A stretch of DNA of 64,000 nucleotides from Streptomyces hydrogenans (GTDB taxonomy: Bacteria; Actinomycetota; Actinomycetes; Streptomycetales; Streptomycetaceae): NCBI RefSeq assembly GCF_014656075.1, contig NZ_BNBS01000036.1:1-64000 (forward strand), read 5' to 3'. Below, piece after piece: positions 8,531-15,145 of this stretch; position 1 is the stretch's first letter; each line of letters begins with the position of its first letter. Under the pieces are notes generated by a model that was not told where the DNA came from, did no database searches, and saw only the letters and a program-made list of their open reading frames with translations. Made by a program: the position numbers and the translations under genes.

Positions 8531-8857
8531 TCAGCGGCGGCGCTTGTTCGGGGACGTGAGCAGCGAGCGGACGACGACGGCGCAGACGGCAACCGAGGCG
8601 GCGGTGACGGCGGTCGCGAGCAGCATCGAGACCAGGACCGTGCCGACGACCAGGACCACGGCGGTGCCGGCGCCGACGACGGCGAGGACGCTGCCGGGGG
8701 TGAGCTGGACGGCGGGCCGGGTGGTCGGGACGACCGGGGCCGCCATGGCAGGGGCCATGGTCTGCGGCGCGGGCTCCACGGTGGTCGGCTGGACGACGGC
8801 GGGCGGCGCAGTGACGCCGACCGGGGTCGGCATGGTGGGGATCTTGGGGCGAAGCAT
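8531..8857 (-). CDS. spdD: SpdD-like spread protein
   Basis: A 108-residue protein. A proline/threonine-rich N-terminal half (MLRPKIPTMPTPVGV) is followed by two hydrophobic segments (about 52-98) and a short basic tail ending NKRRR. This matches SpdD proteins of Streptomyces plasmids and AICEs, which help the element spread between hyphal compartments after transfer. AAAGGAG lies 8 bases before the ATG at 8857, which decides the start over longer open frame upstream. Confidence 0.85.
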   Translation of the reverse strand: MLRPKIPTMPTPVGVTAPPAVVQPTTVEPAPQTMAPAMAAPVVPTTRPAVQLTPGSVLAVVGAGTAVVLVVGTVLVSMLLATAVTAASVAVCAVVVRSLLTSPNKRRR

Positions 8858-8901
8858 GGGTGGTTCTCCTTTCCGGACGGGTCGGATTCGTACGGGTCGG
8901 G

Positions 8902-9060
8902 TCACTCGGAGACGGCGGCGTCGATGACGGGGGCCAGGAGGCTGTCGGCGAGGAGGAAGCCGCCGAGGAGGAGTACAGCGACGAGCCACCAGGGCGGGCG
9001 GATCAGCTTGATGCCGAGGGCGCCGACGACGAGGAGGGTGAACCAGAGCGGGACGTCCAC
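8902..9060 (-). CDS. Small membrane protein of the AICE spread operon
   Basis: A 52-residue protein starting at GTG 9060 (MDVPLWFTLLVVGALGIKLI). It has two predicted membrane segments separated by RPPWW, and ends DAAVSE. It sits between the mobile element transfer protein and spdD in a tight minus-strand run. Similar short membrane proteins occupy this slot in many pSAM2-like elements, where they are counted as spread (spd) genes; the function is not known. Confidence 0.75.
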   Translation of the reverse strand: MDVPLWFTLLVVGALGIKLIRPPWWLVAVLLLGGFLLADSLLAPVIDAAVSE

Positions 9061-9073
9061 GGACGGTCTCCGT

Positions 9074-9268
9074 TCAGTCGGTGGGGCGGCAGCGGTGGGT
9101 GCGGGCGGCGAGCTGGGCGGCCGAGGAACTGGAGTAGTCGGCGGACCAGCCGCAGCGGTCGGCGGTGCAGACGGCGGCGTACTTGGTGCGGCCGTGGCGG
9201 TCGCGGTGGGTGCCGATCTGCACGGGGCCGATGCGCATCAGGGAGTGGAAGTGGTCGCGGGCGGACAT
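9074..9268 (-). CDS. Mobile element transfer protein (SpdA-like)
   Basis: A 64-residue protein (MSARDHFHSLMRIGPVQIGT) with the pattern of the small mobile element transfer protein conserved in Streptomyces AICEs. C at VCTADRC and HRC near the C-terminus, with histidines, suggest a small metal-binding fold. The ATG at 9268 is 3 bases after the stop of the upstream 58-residue gene, so they are cotranslated. Confidence 0.85.
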   Translation of the reverse strand: MSARDHFHSLMRIGPVQIGTHRDRHGRTKYAAVCTADRCGWSADYSSSSAAQLAARTHRCRPTD

Positions 9269-9271
9269 CGC

Positions 9272-9448
9272 TCAGATCTCCCGGGTGAAGTCGTCGGCGT
9301 GCTCCACCAGCCACTGGCGAATCTCGGCCGACTCGTACTCGTCGGCGGCGAGGATGACCGGCTCGGCCAGCGCCATGGCGTCCACCAGACGGTTGTTCCG
9401 GGTGAGTTCAGCGGCGCGCTCCAAGGCGCGTCGGGTCGAGTCACGCAT
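9272..9448 (-). CDS. Small hypothetical protein in transfer operon
   Basis: A 58-residue acidic helical protein (MRDSTRRALERAAELTRNN ... EHADDFTREI). GAGGAG lies 10 bases before the ATG at 9448. It lies between the DUF2637 gene and the SpdA-like gene with gaps of only 14 and 3 bases. I recognise no domain; its place in the operon argues that it is a genuine element gene. Confidence 0.75.
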   Translation of the reverse strand: MRDSTRRALERAAELTRNNRLVDAMALAEPVILAADEYESAEIRQWLVEHADDFTREI

Positions 9449-9462
9449 GGCTTGTCTGCTCC

Positions 9463-10113
9463 TCAGGCGAGTTGGGCGGCGATGGCGTCGGCCATGGGGG
9501 CGGGAACGCCGAGACGGGCGCGGAGGGTGTCGGTGTCGATGGGGGAGCCGGTACGGGTGTGGTGGTCGGCGGCGACCTTGCGGGCGTGCTCGACGAGGGC
9601 GGCCGGGACGGCGGGAGCCGGGGCGGGCTCAGCGGCCGGAAGGGCGGGTACGTCGACCGGGTCGCTCTCCGCCTCAGTCGCGGGCCCGGCGTCCCCGCTG
9701 CCCTCCGGCTCGGGTACGTACTCAGGTTCCGGAGTGACGAGCGGGGCAGGGGCAGGCGCGGAGTGGGCGAGCAGCGTTCCTCCGAGGAAGGCGACCGCGG
9801 GCCATCCGGCGACCCCGAAGCGCAGCCAGGCGGGCGGGTCGGCGAGGTCGAGGAAGCCGGCGGTGGCGACGTTGGCGCCGAGGGAGGCGAAGAGCGAGAC
9901 CAGGAACCAGCACCAGGCGAGGCGGGACGAGCCGTCCGCGCGGAGCCGGCGCCAGGCGGCGACCAGGAGGAGGTCGACGGAGACGGGGTAGGCCCACGCC
10001 TTCCATCCGGTCTGTCCGGCAGCGGCAGCGAGGTCGTGCAGGTGGGCGAAGGACAGCGCCCCTGCGATCAGGGCTTGGACCAGCACGGCGTCGACGCGGA
10101 GCTTGCTGGTCAT
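9463..10113 (-). CDS. DUF2637 membrane protein
   Basis: A 216-residue protein. About four hydrophobic helices span residues 12-130 (VQALIAGALSFAHLHDLA, YPVSVDLLLVAAW, WCWFLVSLFASLGANVATAGF, VAFLGGTLLAHS). A proline/glutamate-rich linker and a C-terminal winged-helix-like segment follow (IDTDTLRARLGVPAPMADAIAAQL). DUF2637 proteins regularly lie next to the TraSA/TraB translocase in actinomycete plasmids and may form part of the transfer or spread machinery. AAGGAGG precedes the ATG at 10113. Confidence 0.9.
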   Translation of the reverse strand: MTSKLRVDAVLVQALIAGALSFAHLHDLAAAAGQTGWKAWAYPVSVDLLLVAAWRRLRADGSSRLAWCWFLVSLFASLGANVATAGFLDLADPPAWLRFGVAGWPAVAFLGGTLLAHSAPAPAPLVTPEPEYVPEPEGSGDAGPATEAESDPVDVPALPAAEPAPAPAVPAALVEHARKVAADHHTRTGSPIDTDTLRARLGVPAPMADAIAAQLA

Positions 10114-10201
10114 GACGGCACCTCCTTGGCGGGCGTTTCGGGCATGGCGGGGGTAGGGACATGGCGCGAGGAGGCCGCGCCGGCCAGGAGAACGGGGAGC
10201 C

Positions 10202-11557
10202 TCAGGGAGTCGCCGGGGCAACCGGGGCCGGAATGGCCACAGGCACGGCGGGCGAGGCGAGGACCGGCCGGAACGCGTCGAGCGCGGGCAGTTCCGGGGT
10301 CAGGTGGGCGTGCTTGTTGCAGGCGTCCACGGCGGCGCGGAGCGAGGTGTGGGGCGTCCGGATGCGGGACCAGCCGCCCGACGCGTCGCCGGTGATGGCG
10401 AGGCCGGGAGCGGAGACGGGGATCTGGACGGTGGCGAGGACGGCGTCCGGCGCGATGTCACCGAAGGCCATGTTGGCGCTGGTCTCGTCGTTGACGCGGT
10501 GGGCGGTACGGACGCTGAGCTGGGCGCGGAGCATGGTGATGCCCTTGCCGAGTTCGGAGCCGAAGCGCTGTCCGCAGATCTCCAGGTAGATGCCGGCAGC
10601 GCGGCCGAGCTGGGCGAGCCGGGCGAGGGCGGTGATGATCCGGTCGCGCCGCTTCTCCTCGTCCTTCGTGGCGAAGAGCGCGAGTTCGGCGACCTCGTCC
10701 ACGAGGAGGACGATGGGCGCGGGGCGGAGGTGGTCGGGGAGGTCCCAGATGTCGGCGGCAATGTCCACGTCCGGGGTGTCGGCGGTGATGCGCTGTTCGG
10801 CGCGGATGAGCTGGTAGACGTCCTCCATGTGAGAGATGAGGGCATCGAGCAGGTCGGCGGCGGTGTCGGGGTTGTCGGCCAGCGCGGAGAACCGCCGGGC
10901 CAGAGGGAACAGCTCCACCCCCTGCTTGCAGTCGATCCCCACCAAGGCGACTTCCTGAGCCGCGAGTTCAGCAACCAGATTCCGCTGGTAGACCGACTTC
11001 CCCGACTTGGTGGCGCCGATGGTGAGGGCGTGCGGGGTGGTCCGGTAGTCGCGGTAGTGGACGTCCCCGTCCTCGCGGAGGGCGACAGGCACCCGCATGG
11101 TCGAACGTTCGGCCCGCGCCGGCATCTGAACCCGCCGGAGCACGTCGTACCCGGTCATCCGAAGCTCGACCACACCGGAGCGGATCTCCCGCGAGGTGAC
11201 CCCGAACATCCCGAACGAGTGCCGGAGCCGGTCGCACGAGGCCGCCACGTCGAAGGCGTCCTGTCCGGGCCGGAGCCCCAGCCGTAAGACGAGTCCGGTG
11301 CGGGTGGGCCGGAGCCGCAGGATGCGCGGCGCCCGCGGTTCGGGGACGGGCCGGTTCGCCATCCGGGCGATGGCGAGACGCCAGCGGGGCGGCGGAACGG
11401 TGAGCCCGCAGGCGTCCATGACCGCCCGGTACCGGCCGAGGACCCGGCCGGTGGCGAACGTGACGCCGAAGGAGAGCCAGTACCAGGCGGGCCGCCGCCA
11501 ACGCAGGAGACCCGCGATGACGGCGACCAGCACAACAGCGGCGATCAACCACCGCAT
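10202..11557 (-). CDS. traSA: FtsK/SpoIIIE-like DNA translocase TraSA
   Basis: A 451-residue conjugal DNA translocase. One N-terminal membrane segment (IAAVVLVAVIAGLL) precedes an FtsK-type ATPase. Walker A is GATKSGKS near residue 175, Walker B IVLLVDEVAEL near 290, and the downstream GQRFGSELGKG motif fits the family. In pSAM2-like elements this single hexameric pump moves double-stranded DNA into the recipient. The ATG at 11557 follows the upstream stop by 2 bases (TGATCATG). Expression is probably repressed by the KorSA-like GntR protein through the operators at 11951-12002. Confidence 0.95.
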   Translation of the reverse strand: MRWLIAAVVLVAVIAGLLRWRRPAWYWLSFGVTFATGRVLGRYRAVMDACGLTVPPPRWRLAIARMANRPVPEPRAPRILRLRPTRTGLVLRLGLRPGQDAFDVAASCDRLRHSFGMFGVTSREIRSGVVELRMTGYDVLRRVQMPARAERSTMRVPVALREDGDVHYRDYRTTPHALTIGATKSGKSVYQRNLVAELAAQEVALVGIDCKQGVELFPLARRFSALADNPDTAADLLDALISHMEDVYQLIRAEQRITADTPDVDIAADIWDLPDHLRPAPIVLLVDEVAELALFATKDEEKRRDRIITALARLAQLGRAAGIYLEICGQRFGSELGKGITMLRAQLSVRTAHRVNDETSANMAFGDIAPDAVLATVQIPVSAPGLAITGDASGGWSRIRTPHTSLRAAVDACNKHAHLTPELPALDAFRPVLASPAVPVAIPAPVAPATP

Positions 11558-11559
11558 GA

Positions 11560-11916
11560 TCAGGCGGCCTTCGGCATCGAGGCGCCGGCGGCGAGCGAGG
11601 TGACGGCCACGGCCCGGAAGGCGATGCCGTGCCGCCGCTGCCCGTTGAACTCGCTCTCCCACGGCCGCGCGACGAGCCCCGTGATCGCCACGGGGGTCCC
11701 CATGGCCAGGTCGGCGGAGACGCCGGTCTCCGGGACGGTCACGCTCAGGATCTCCACCTCGCCGTTGGCCGCGAACATGACGTCCACGGTCGACAGCGCG
11801 GCCCCGGTCTCGGCGTCCATGGCGCGCTCGCCGGTACGGCGGTCCTTCACCTTGGGCTGCGGGGGCTGGGCCACCATCACGGCGGCGGCGGAGGTGTCGA
11901 CGGGAATCTGACGCAC
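11560..11916 (-). CDS. AICE conserved protein upstream of traSA
   Basis: A 118-residue soluble protein starting at GTG 11916 (MRQIPVDTSAAAVMV), chosen because GAGGAG precedes it by 8 bases and homologues start with MRQIPV. A longer start at 11952 would run back into the operator. The central part (PQPKVKDRRTGERAMD) and the end (ITGLVARPWESEFNG) are typical of a conserved protein always found upstream of traSA in this element family. It looks like an OB-fold single-strand-binding-type protein, but that is not certain. Confidence 0.8.
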   Translation of the reverse strand: MRQIPVDTSAAAVMVAQPPQPKVKDRRTGERAMDAETGAALSTVDVMFAANGEVEILSVTVPETGVSADLAMGTPVAITGLVARPWESEFNGQRRHGIAFRAVAVTSLAAGASMPKAA

Positions 11917-11950
11917 GAAGATCACTCCTCTAGAAGTCTTGAACTCCTCC

Positions 11951-12002
11951 ACTCATGTACATGAGTGACATGAAGAAGAGTGCACCACTCCTATACATGA
12001 GT
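11951..12002. promoter_or_regulatory. Two KorSA-type operators upstream of the transfer operon
   Basis: ACTCATGTACATGAGT at 11951-11966 is a perfect 16-bp palindrome, and ACTCCTATACATGAGT at 11987-12002 differs from it at two positions. A third copy lies at the Nudix start (12855-12870). The sites flank the GntR gene on both sides, as expected for an autoregulated KorSA repressor controlling transfer. Confidence 0.8.
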
Positions 12003-12054
12003 CAACCCGCCCGGACGAAGAAGTCCGAGCGGGCTGGGAGGAGTTGACCGCGCG

Positions 12055-12834
12055 TCAGTCGGTGGCGGGGATCCGGTACTCGAAGACGAACTGGTCAGCG
12101 GCCATGAGGGTGTCGCAGACCTCGACCACCCGCCCGGCCTTGGTGACGGCGTTCCGCAGCAGGTGAACGACGGGAGCACCAGGGCTCAGAGCCAGCTCGG
12201 ACGCTTCGGCCTTGGACGCCGGCCGGGCCTGGAGCGTCTCCACGAACTCCTCGAAGACGTGCCCGTCGCCCTCAAGCCGGGCGTAGATCCCGCCGGGGCC
12301 CGGGTTCTCGGAGAACAGCTCAGGGATGTCCTTCACGACGTCCCACGGCAGGTACGACGAGGCGGTCTCGACGGGCGTCCCGTTCCGGAAGTACAGCCGG
12401 CGCCGGGCCAGCACCTGGGCCCCGAGCTCGACCCCCAGCCGCTGGGCGATCTCCTCGGAAGCCTCCATGGGCCCGATGAACAGCACGCTCACCTTGGCCG
12501 TGGCCCCGGACTGGGCCGACTCGGCCAGGTAGGCAGCCTTCCCGCCCCGCCGATGGGACGCCCGGAACCGATCCGACGACCGCAGCCGCACAGGCGGCCG
12601 GTCCTTCACGATCGACCCCTTCCCGTGCCGCGTCTCCACGAGCCCACTGGCCCGCACCTCGACCATGGCCTTCCGAATGGTCCCGCCGGCGACGCCGTAC
12701 CGCTCGACAAGCTCGGACTCACTCGGCACCAGGTCGCCAGGCTTGAGAACGCCGGCCCGGATCTGCTCCACGATCTCGTCGGCGATCTGGACGTACCGGG
12801 GTACCGCCCTGCCACCCCCTGCAGTCGTACCCAT
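12055..12834 (-). CDS. korSA: GntR/HutC-family repressor, KorSA-like
   Basis: A 259-residue regulator. The N-terminal winged HTH (RYVQIADEIVEQIRAGVLKPGDLVPSE and VAGGTIRKAMVEVRASG) is followed by a UTRA ligand domain (about 95-255). It matches the KorSA position of pSAM2, between the tra operon and the divergent pif gene. KorSA represses its own gene and pra/transfer functions. An alternative GTG start at 12846 has a better-spaced GGAG. The gene is flanked by identical-type palindromes. Confidence 0.9.
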   Translation of the reverse strand: MGTTAGGGRAVPRYVQIADEIVEQIRAGVLKPGDLVPSESELVERYGVAGGTIRKAMVEVRASGLVETRHGKGSIVKDRPPVRLRSSDRFRASHRRGGKAAYLAESAQSGATAKVSVLFIGPMEASEEIAQRLGVELGAQVLARRRLYFRNGTPVETASSYLPWDVVKDIPELFSENPGPGGIYARLEGDGHVFEEFVETLQARPASKAEASELALSPGAPVVHLLRNAVTKAGRVVEVCDTLMAADQFVFEYRIPATD

Positions 12835-12854
12835 AGTCCTCTTCACTCTCCTAT

Positions 12855-12870
12855 GCTCCTGTACATGAGT
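12855..12870. promoter_or_regulatory. KorSA-type operator overlapping the Nudix start codon
   Basis: GCTCCTGTACATGAGT matches 13 of 16 positions of the palindrome at 11951. The ATG of the Nudix gene (12865) lies inside it and no good Shine-Dalgarno precedes that ATG, so the transcript is probably leaderless or nearly so, and repression would directly cover the start. Confidence 0.75.
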
Positions 12871-13320
12871 AACAGCGCCCAGAAGACGACGTCAACGCCA
12901 CTGCACTCCGTGTCCGTCGCGGGCGCAGTCGTACGCGAAGACGGCCGCCTCCTGGCGATCCGCCGAGCCGACAACGGCACCTGGGAACTCCCGGGCGGCG
13001 TCCTCGAACTCACGGAGTCACCCGAAGCCGGCGTGACCCGCGAGGTCTGGGAGGAGACGGGCATCCGGGTAGAGGTGGAAGAACTGACCGGCGTCTACAA
13101 GAACACCACCCGAGGCGTCGTCGCCCTGGTCTTCCGCTGCAAGCCCGCCGGTGGCGAGGAACGAACCTCCGCCGAGTCGACCGCGGTCGAGTGGCTCACC
13201 CCGGAAGAGATCACCACCCGCATGACCGAGGTCTACGCGATCCGCCTCCTCGACGCCCTGGACGACAAGGGCCCCCACGTCCGCAGCCACGACGGCCGCC
13301 ACCTGATCACGCAGCAGTGA
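12865..13320 (+). CDS. pif: Nudix hydrolase, Pif-like
   Basis: A 151-residue Nudix protein. The Nudix box GGVLELTESPEAGVTREVWEETGI is complete, with the REVWEETG core. In pSAM2 the divergent neighbour of korSA is pif, whose Nudix-motif protein blocks entry of a second copy of the element into the host. Position, size and motif support the same role here. The gene is coupled to the next by GTGA overlap. Confidence 0.85.
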   Translation: MSNSAQKTTSTPLHSVSVAGAVVREDGRLLAIRRADNGTWELPGGVLELTESPEAGVTREVWEETGIRVEVEELTGVYKNTTRGVVALVFRCKPAGGEERTSAESTAVEWLTPEEITTRMTEVYAIRLLDALDDKGPHVRSHDGRHLITQQ

Positions 13321-13547
13321 CCACACAGCCACCGCGGCGAATGCCCCGCGAAGAAGCGATCCTCCTGGTCGAGCGCCTGATGAACCCGGAGACACCCGAG
13401 GAGCAGTCCTCCGAGACCCTGGCCGCGCTCCAACAGGGCCTGGCCTGCCCCCACATCAGCGATTACATCTTCTGGAGCTCCGACCCCAACCCGACCCCGG
13501 AGAAGGTCGTCGACCGAGCCATGGCCTACGGGCCAATCGCTCTCTGA
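13317..13547 (+). CDS. Colicin E9 immunity-like (e9imm) small protein
   Basis: A 76-residue protein. After a short N-terminus the sequence REEAILLVERLMNPE ... ACPHISDYIFWSSDP ... EKVVDRAMAYGPIAL follows the pattern of colicin/pyocin DNase immunity proteins (helical fold; conserved HxSDxIF/Y stretch). The GTG at 13317 overlaps the Nudix stop. Its coupling to the Pif-like gene suggests a role in element exclusion or neutralising a DNase effector, but no cognate toxin gene is visible nearby. Confidence 0.75.
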   Translation: MTTQPPRRMPREEAILLVERLMNPETPEEQSSETLAALQQGLACPHISDYIFWSSDPNPTPEKVVDRAMAYGPIAL

Positions 13548-14136
13548 GGCCAGCGCGGTAAGAGTTTCCCTACTTCATCAAGGCACCCGCCGCGCACAGC
13601 GCGGCGCGCGCGGCCCGTCGCCCGGGCCTGCGCTCCTGTCTCCGCCCCGCTCCAGCCCGGCCGCCAGCCGCACGCCTGACAGCTCGGGTTGATGGGCAGC
13701 AGAAGCAGGCCTTCAAGCACGGCAACCGTCACATGGCATGCGTAGCCACGAGCGCTGCCGACTGCAGACGAGACGGGGTGCGAAAGAAGGCCCGCAGCGA
13801 GGGCGGGGCACCTGCGCACGGGTTGGCTGTCTGTCTGGGGCGTACTTGGTCGAGCGCCGTACCCCCGCCCTCGCACAGATCGGACCGTAAGGCGACCGCA
13901 CCGCCGGAACCTGGCTGGTGGGGAGCAGCTGCTGCCGCGATGTGGCACCGGCCGGCGTGGTCGCTCCGCGTCGGTGCAGGTCTCGCCGTGGCTCCTGAGC
14001 GTGTCGCTCATGCCGGTGCGCCCGTTGAGAGGGGTGCAGTCAGAACGCTGACCTCGTTAGATACTCAACCCCTTATGAGGCAGGTCGGTGAGATCGTAAG
14101 CTACTGCTCTTGCTGAGTCGGACGAATCGGGGGGCC
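13548..14136. other. Gap without a supported gene between transfer and defence modules
   Basis: This 589-base stretch contains GC-rich inverted segments (near 13589-13620, gccgcgcacagcgcggcgcgcgcgg) and then sequence of mixed composition. Open frames here have no coherent codon bias or recognisable protein. It marks the junction where GC content drops into the defence cargo and may hold the promoter of the ABC-3C operon. Confidence 0.5.
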
Positions 14137-14922
14137 ATGGCTCGCGACCCAGTGCCTAAGGCACAGGAGAAGATCGTCATCCAGCGGAGCGGCGACCGCT
14201 GCGCGTACCCAAGTTGTGGCATAGCACTGAGCATCGACGCCAAAGCAGCCGAGGACCTGCATAAGGCTGTGGGTAAAGTTGCTCACATTCGAGCAGCCAG
14301 CGCCAAGGGGCCCCGCTATGACGTGACCATGACGTCAGAGCAGAGAGGGAGCGCCGACAACCTGATCTACCTTTGTGGCCCTCACCATGACGTTATCGAC
14401 ACCCAATTGAACTACCACACAGTCGAGTTCCTTCAAGATATCAAGAAGAAGCACGAGCGCACAGTCGCACGGGCCATGAGTCATGCCATGGGGCAGGTAG
14501 GATTCGAAGACCTAGAACTAGTCTGCCAATTCATCGGAACTGGCGATGAGCCGACCAGCGACGACATAGTCATCCCTATCGGGATCAAACAAAAGATAGA
14601 ACTCAACTCCCTTGGCCAGATATCGGAAGACCGAATCCGAATTGGCCTTGCTAAATCCCACGAAGTGGACGCATTCGTTGCCGCAATTGAGAAAATGCGG
14701 CCCAACTTCGGAAATCGGCTCGCCGCACGCTTCAAGCGTGAATACTACGGCGGTTTCGCGCAGGGCCTCCAAGGGGACAACCTTTTTGAGTTCATCTGCT
14801 CCGTAGCGCTGGATAACGCCGGTCCAGTCGAGAGCGACAAATTGCGTGCGGCGACCCTTGCAACAGTGGCCTATCTATTCCAACTCTGTGAGCTGTTCGA
14901 GCATGAGCATCCTGCTGCCTAA
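14137..14922 (+). CDS. HNH endonuclease effector with ABC-3C C-terminal domain
   Basis: A 261-residue protein. The N-terminal HNH/McrA-like nuclease fold (about 15-100) shows RCAYPSCG, VAHIRAASAKGPRYD and NLIYLCGPHHDVID, supplying the zinc cysteines and catalytic histidines. The rest has the feature-poor helical character of ABC-3C C-terminal domains (about 180-255) that dock on the ATPase complex. It starts an operon with a middle component and a DUF2326 ATPase. The ATG at 14137 is preceded by GGGGGG; a TTG at 14110 is an alternative. Codon use is clearly less GC-rich than the AICE backbone. Predicted role: DNA cleavage on phage infection. Confidence 0.82.
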   Translation: MARDPVPKAQEKIVIQRSGDRCAYPSCGIALSIDAKAAEDLHKAVGKVAHIRAASAKGPRYDVTMTSEQRGSADNLIYLCGPHHDVIDTQLNYHTVEFLQDIKKKHERTVARAMSHAMGQVGFEDLELVCQFIGTGDEPTSDDIVIPIGIKQKIELNSLGQISEDRIRIGLAKSHEVDAFVAAIEKMRPNFGNRLAARFKREYYGGFAQGLQGDNLFEFICSVALDNAGPVESDKLRAATLATVAYLFQLCELFEHEHPAA

Positions 14923-15145
14923 TCGATACCTAAAGCCCGCCGATAGCCTCGCGGTGCATGCTGCCGAGCTATACCGAGTCATGCCTCCCGCTTCCTCAGT
15001 TGGAGCCGGCTGGGCATCCTATCGATCGCTCTTCGGTGCACTTCCCTTCGAGCGCTTCGTCTTGACGTTGGATGTACTAGTAGGCCTAGGGGTTGTCCGC
15101 CTCGAAGGTCAGCAACTCGTGAAGGTGGCCGAAGGTGCTGCGTAG
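14903..15145 (+). CDS. ABC-3C middle component (MC6-like)
   Basis: An 80-residue protein (MSILLPNRYLKPADSLAVHA). The opening LLPNRYLKPADSL resembles middle component 6 of ABC-three-component systems, a winged-helix-like linker between effector and ATPase. The ATG at 14903 lies inside the end of the HNH gene (20-base overlap), and the protein ends inside the start of the ATPase gene (11-base overlap), so the three are translationally coupled. Confidence 0.8.
   Translation: MSILLPNRYLKPADSLAVHAAELYRVMPPASSVGAGWASYRSLFGALPFERFVLTLDVLVGLGVVRLEGQQLVKVAEGAA

Noticed and set aside
7124..9991. 955-codon plus-strand open frame opposite the rep/spd genes
   Set aside because: Glycine/valine-rich antisense shadow of RepSA, SpdD and neighbours; no domain pattern.
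13733..14116. 127-codon open frame before the HNH gene
   Set aside because: Low-complexity Arg/Ala/Pro sequence without ribosome site or codon bias; left as intergenic.
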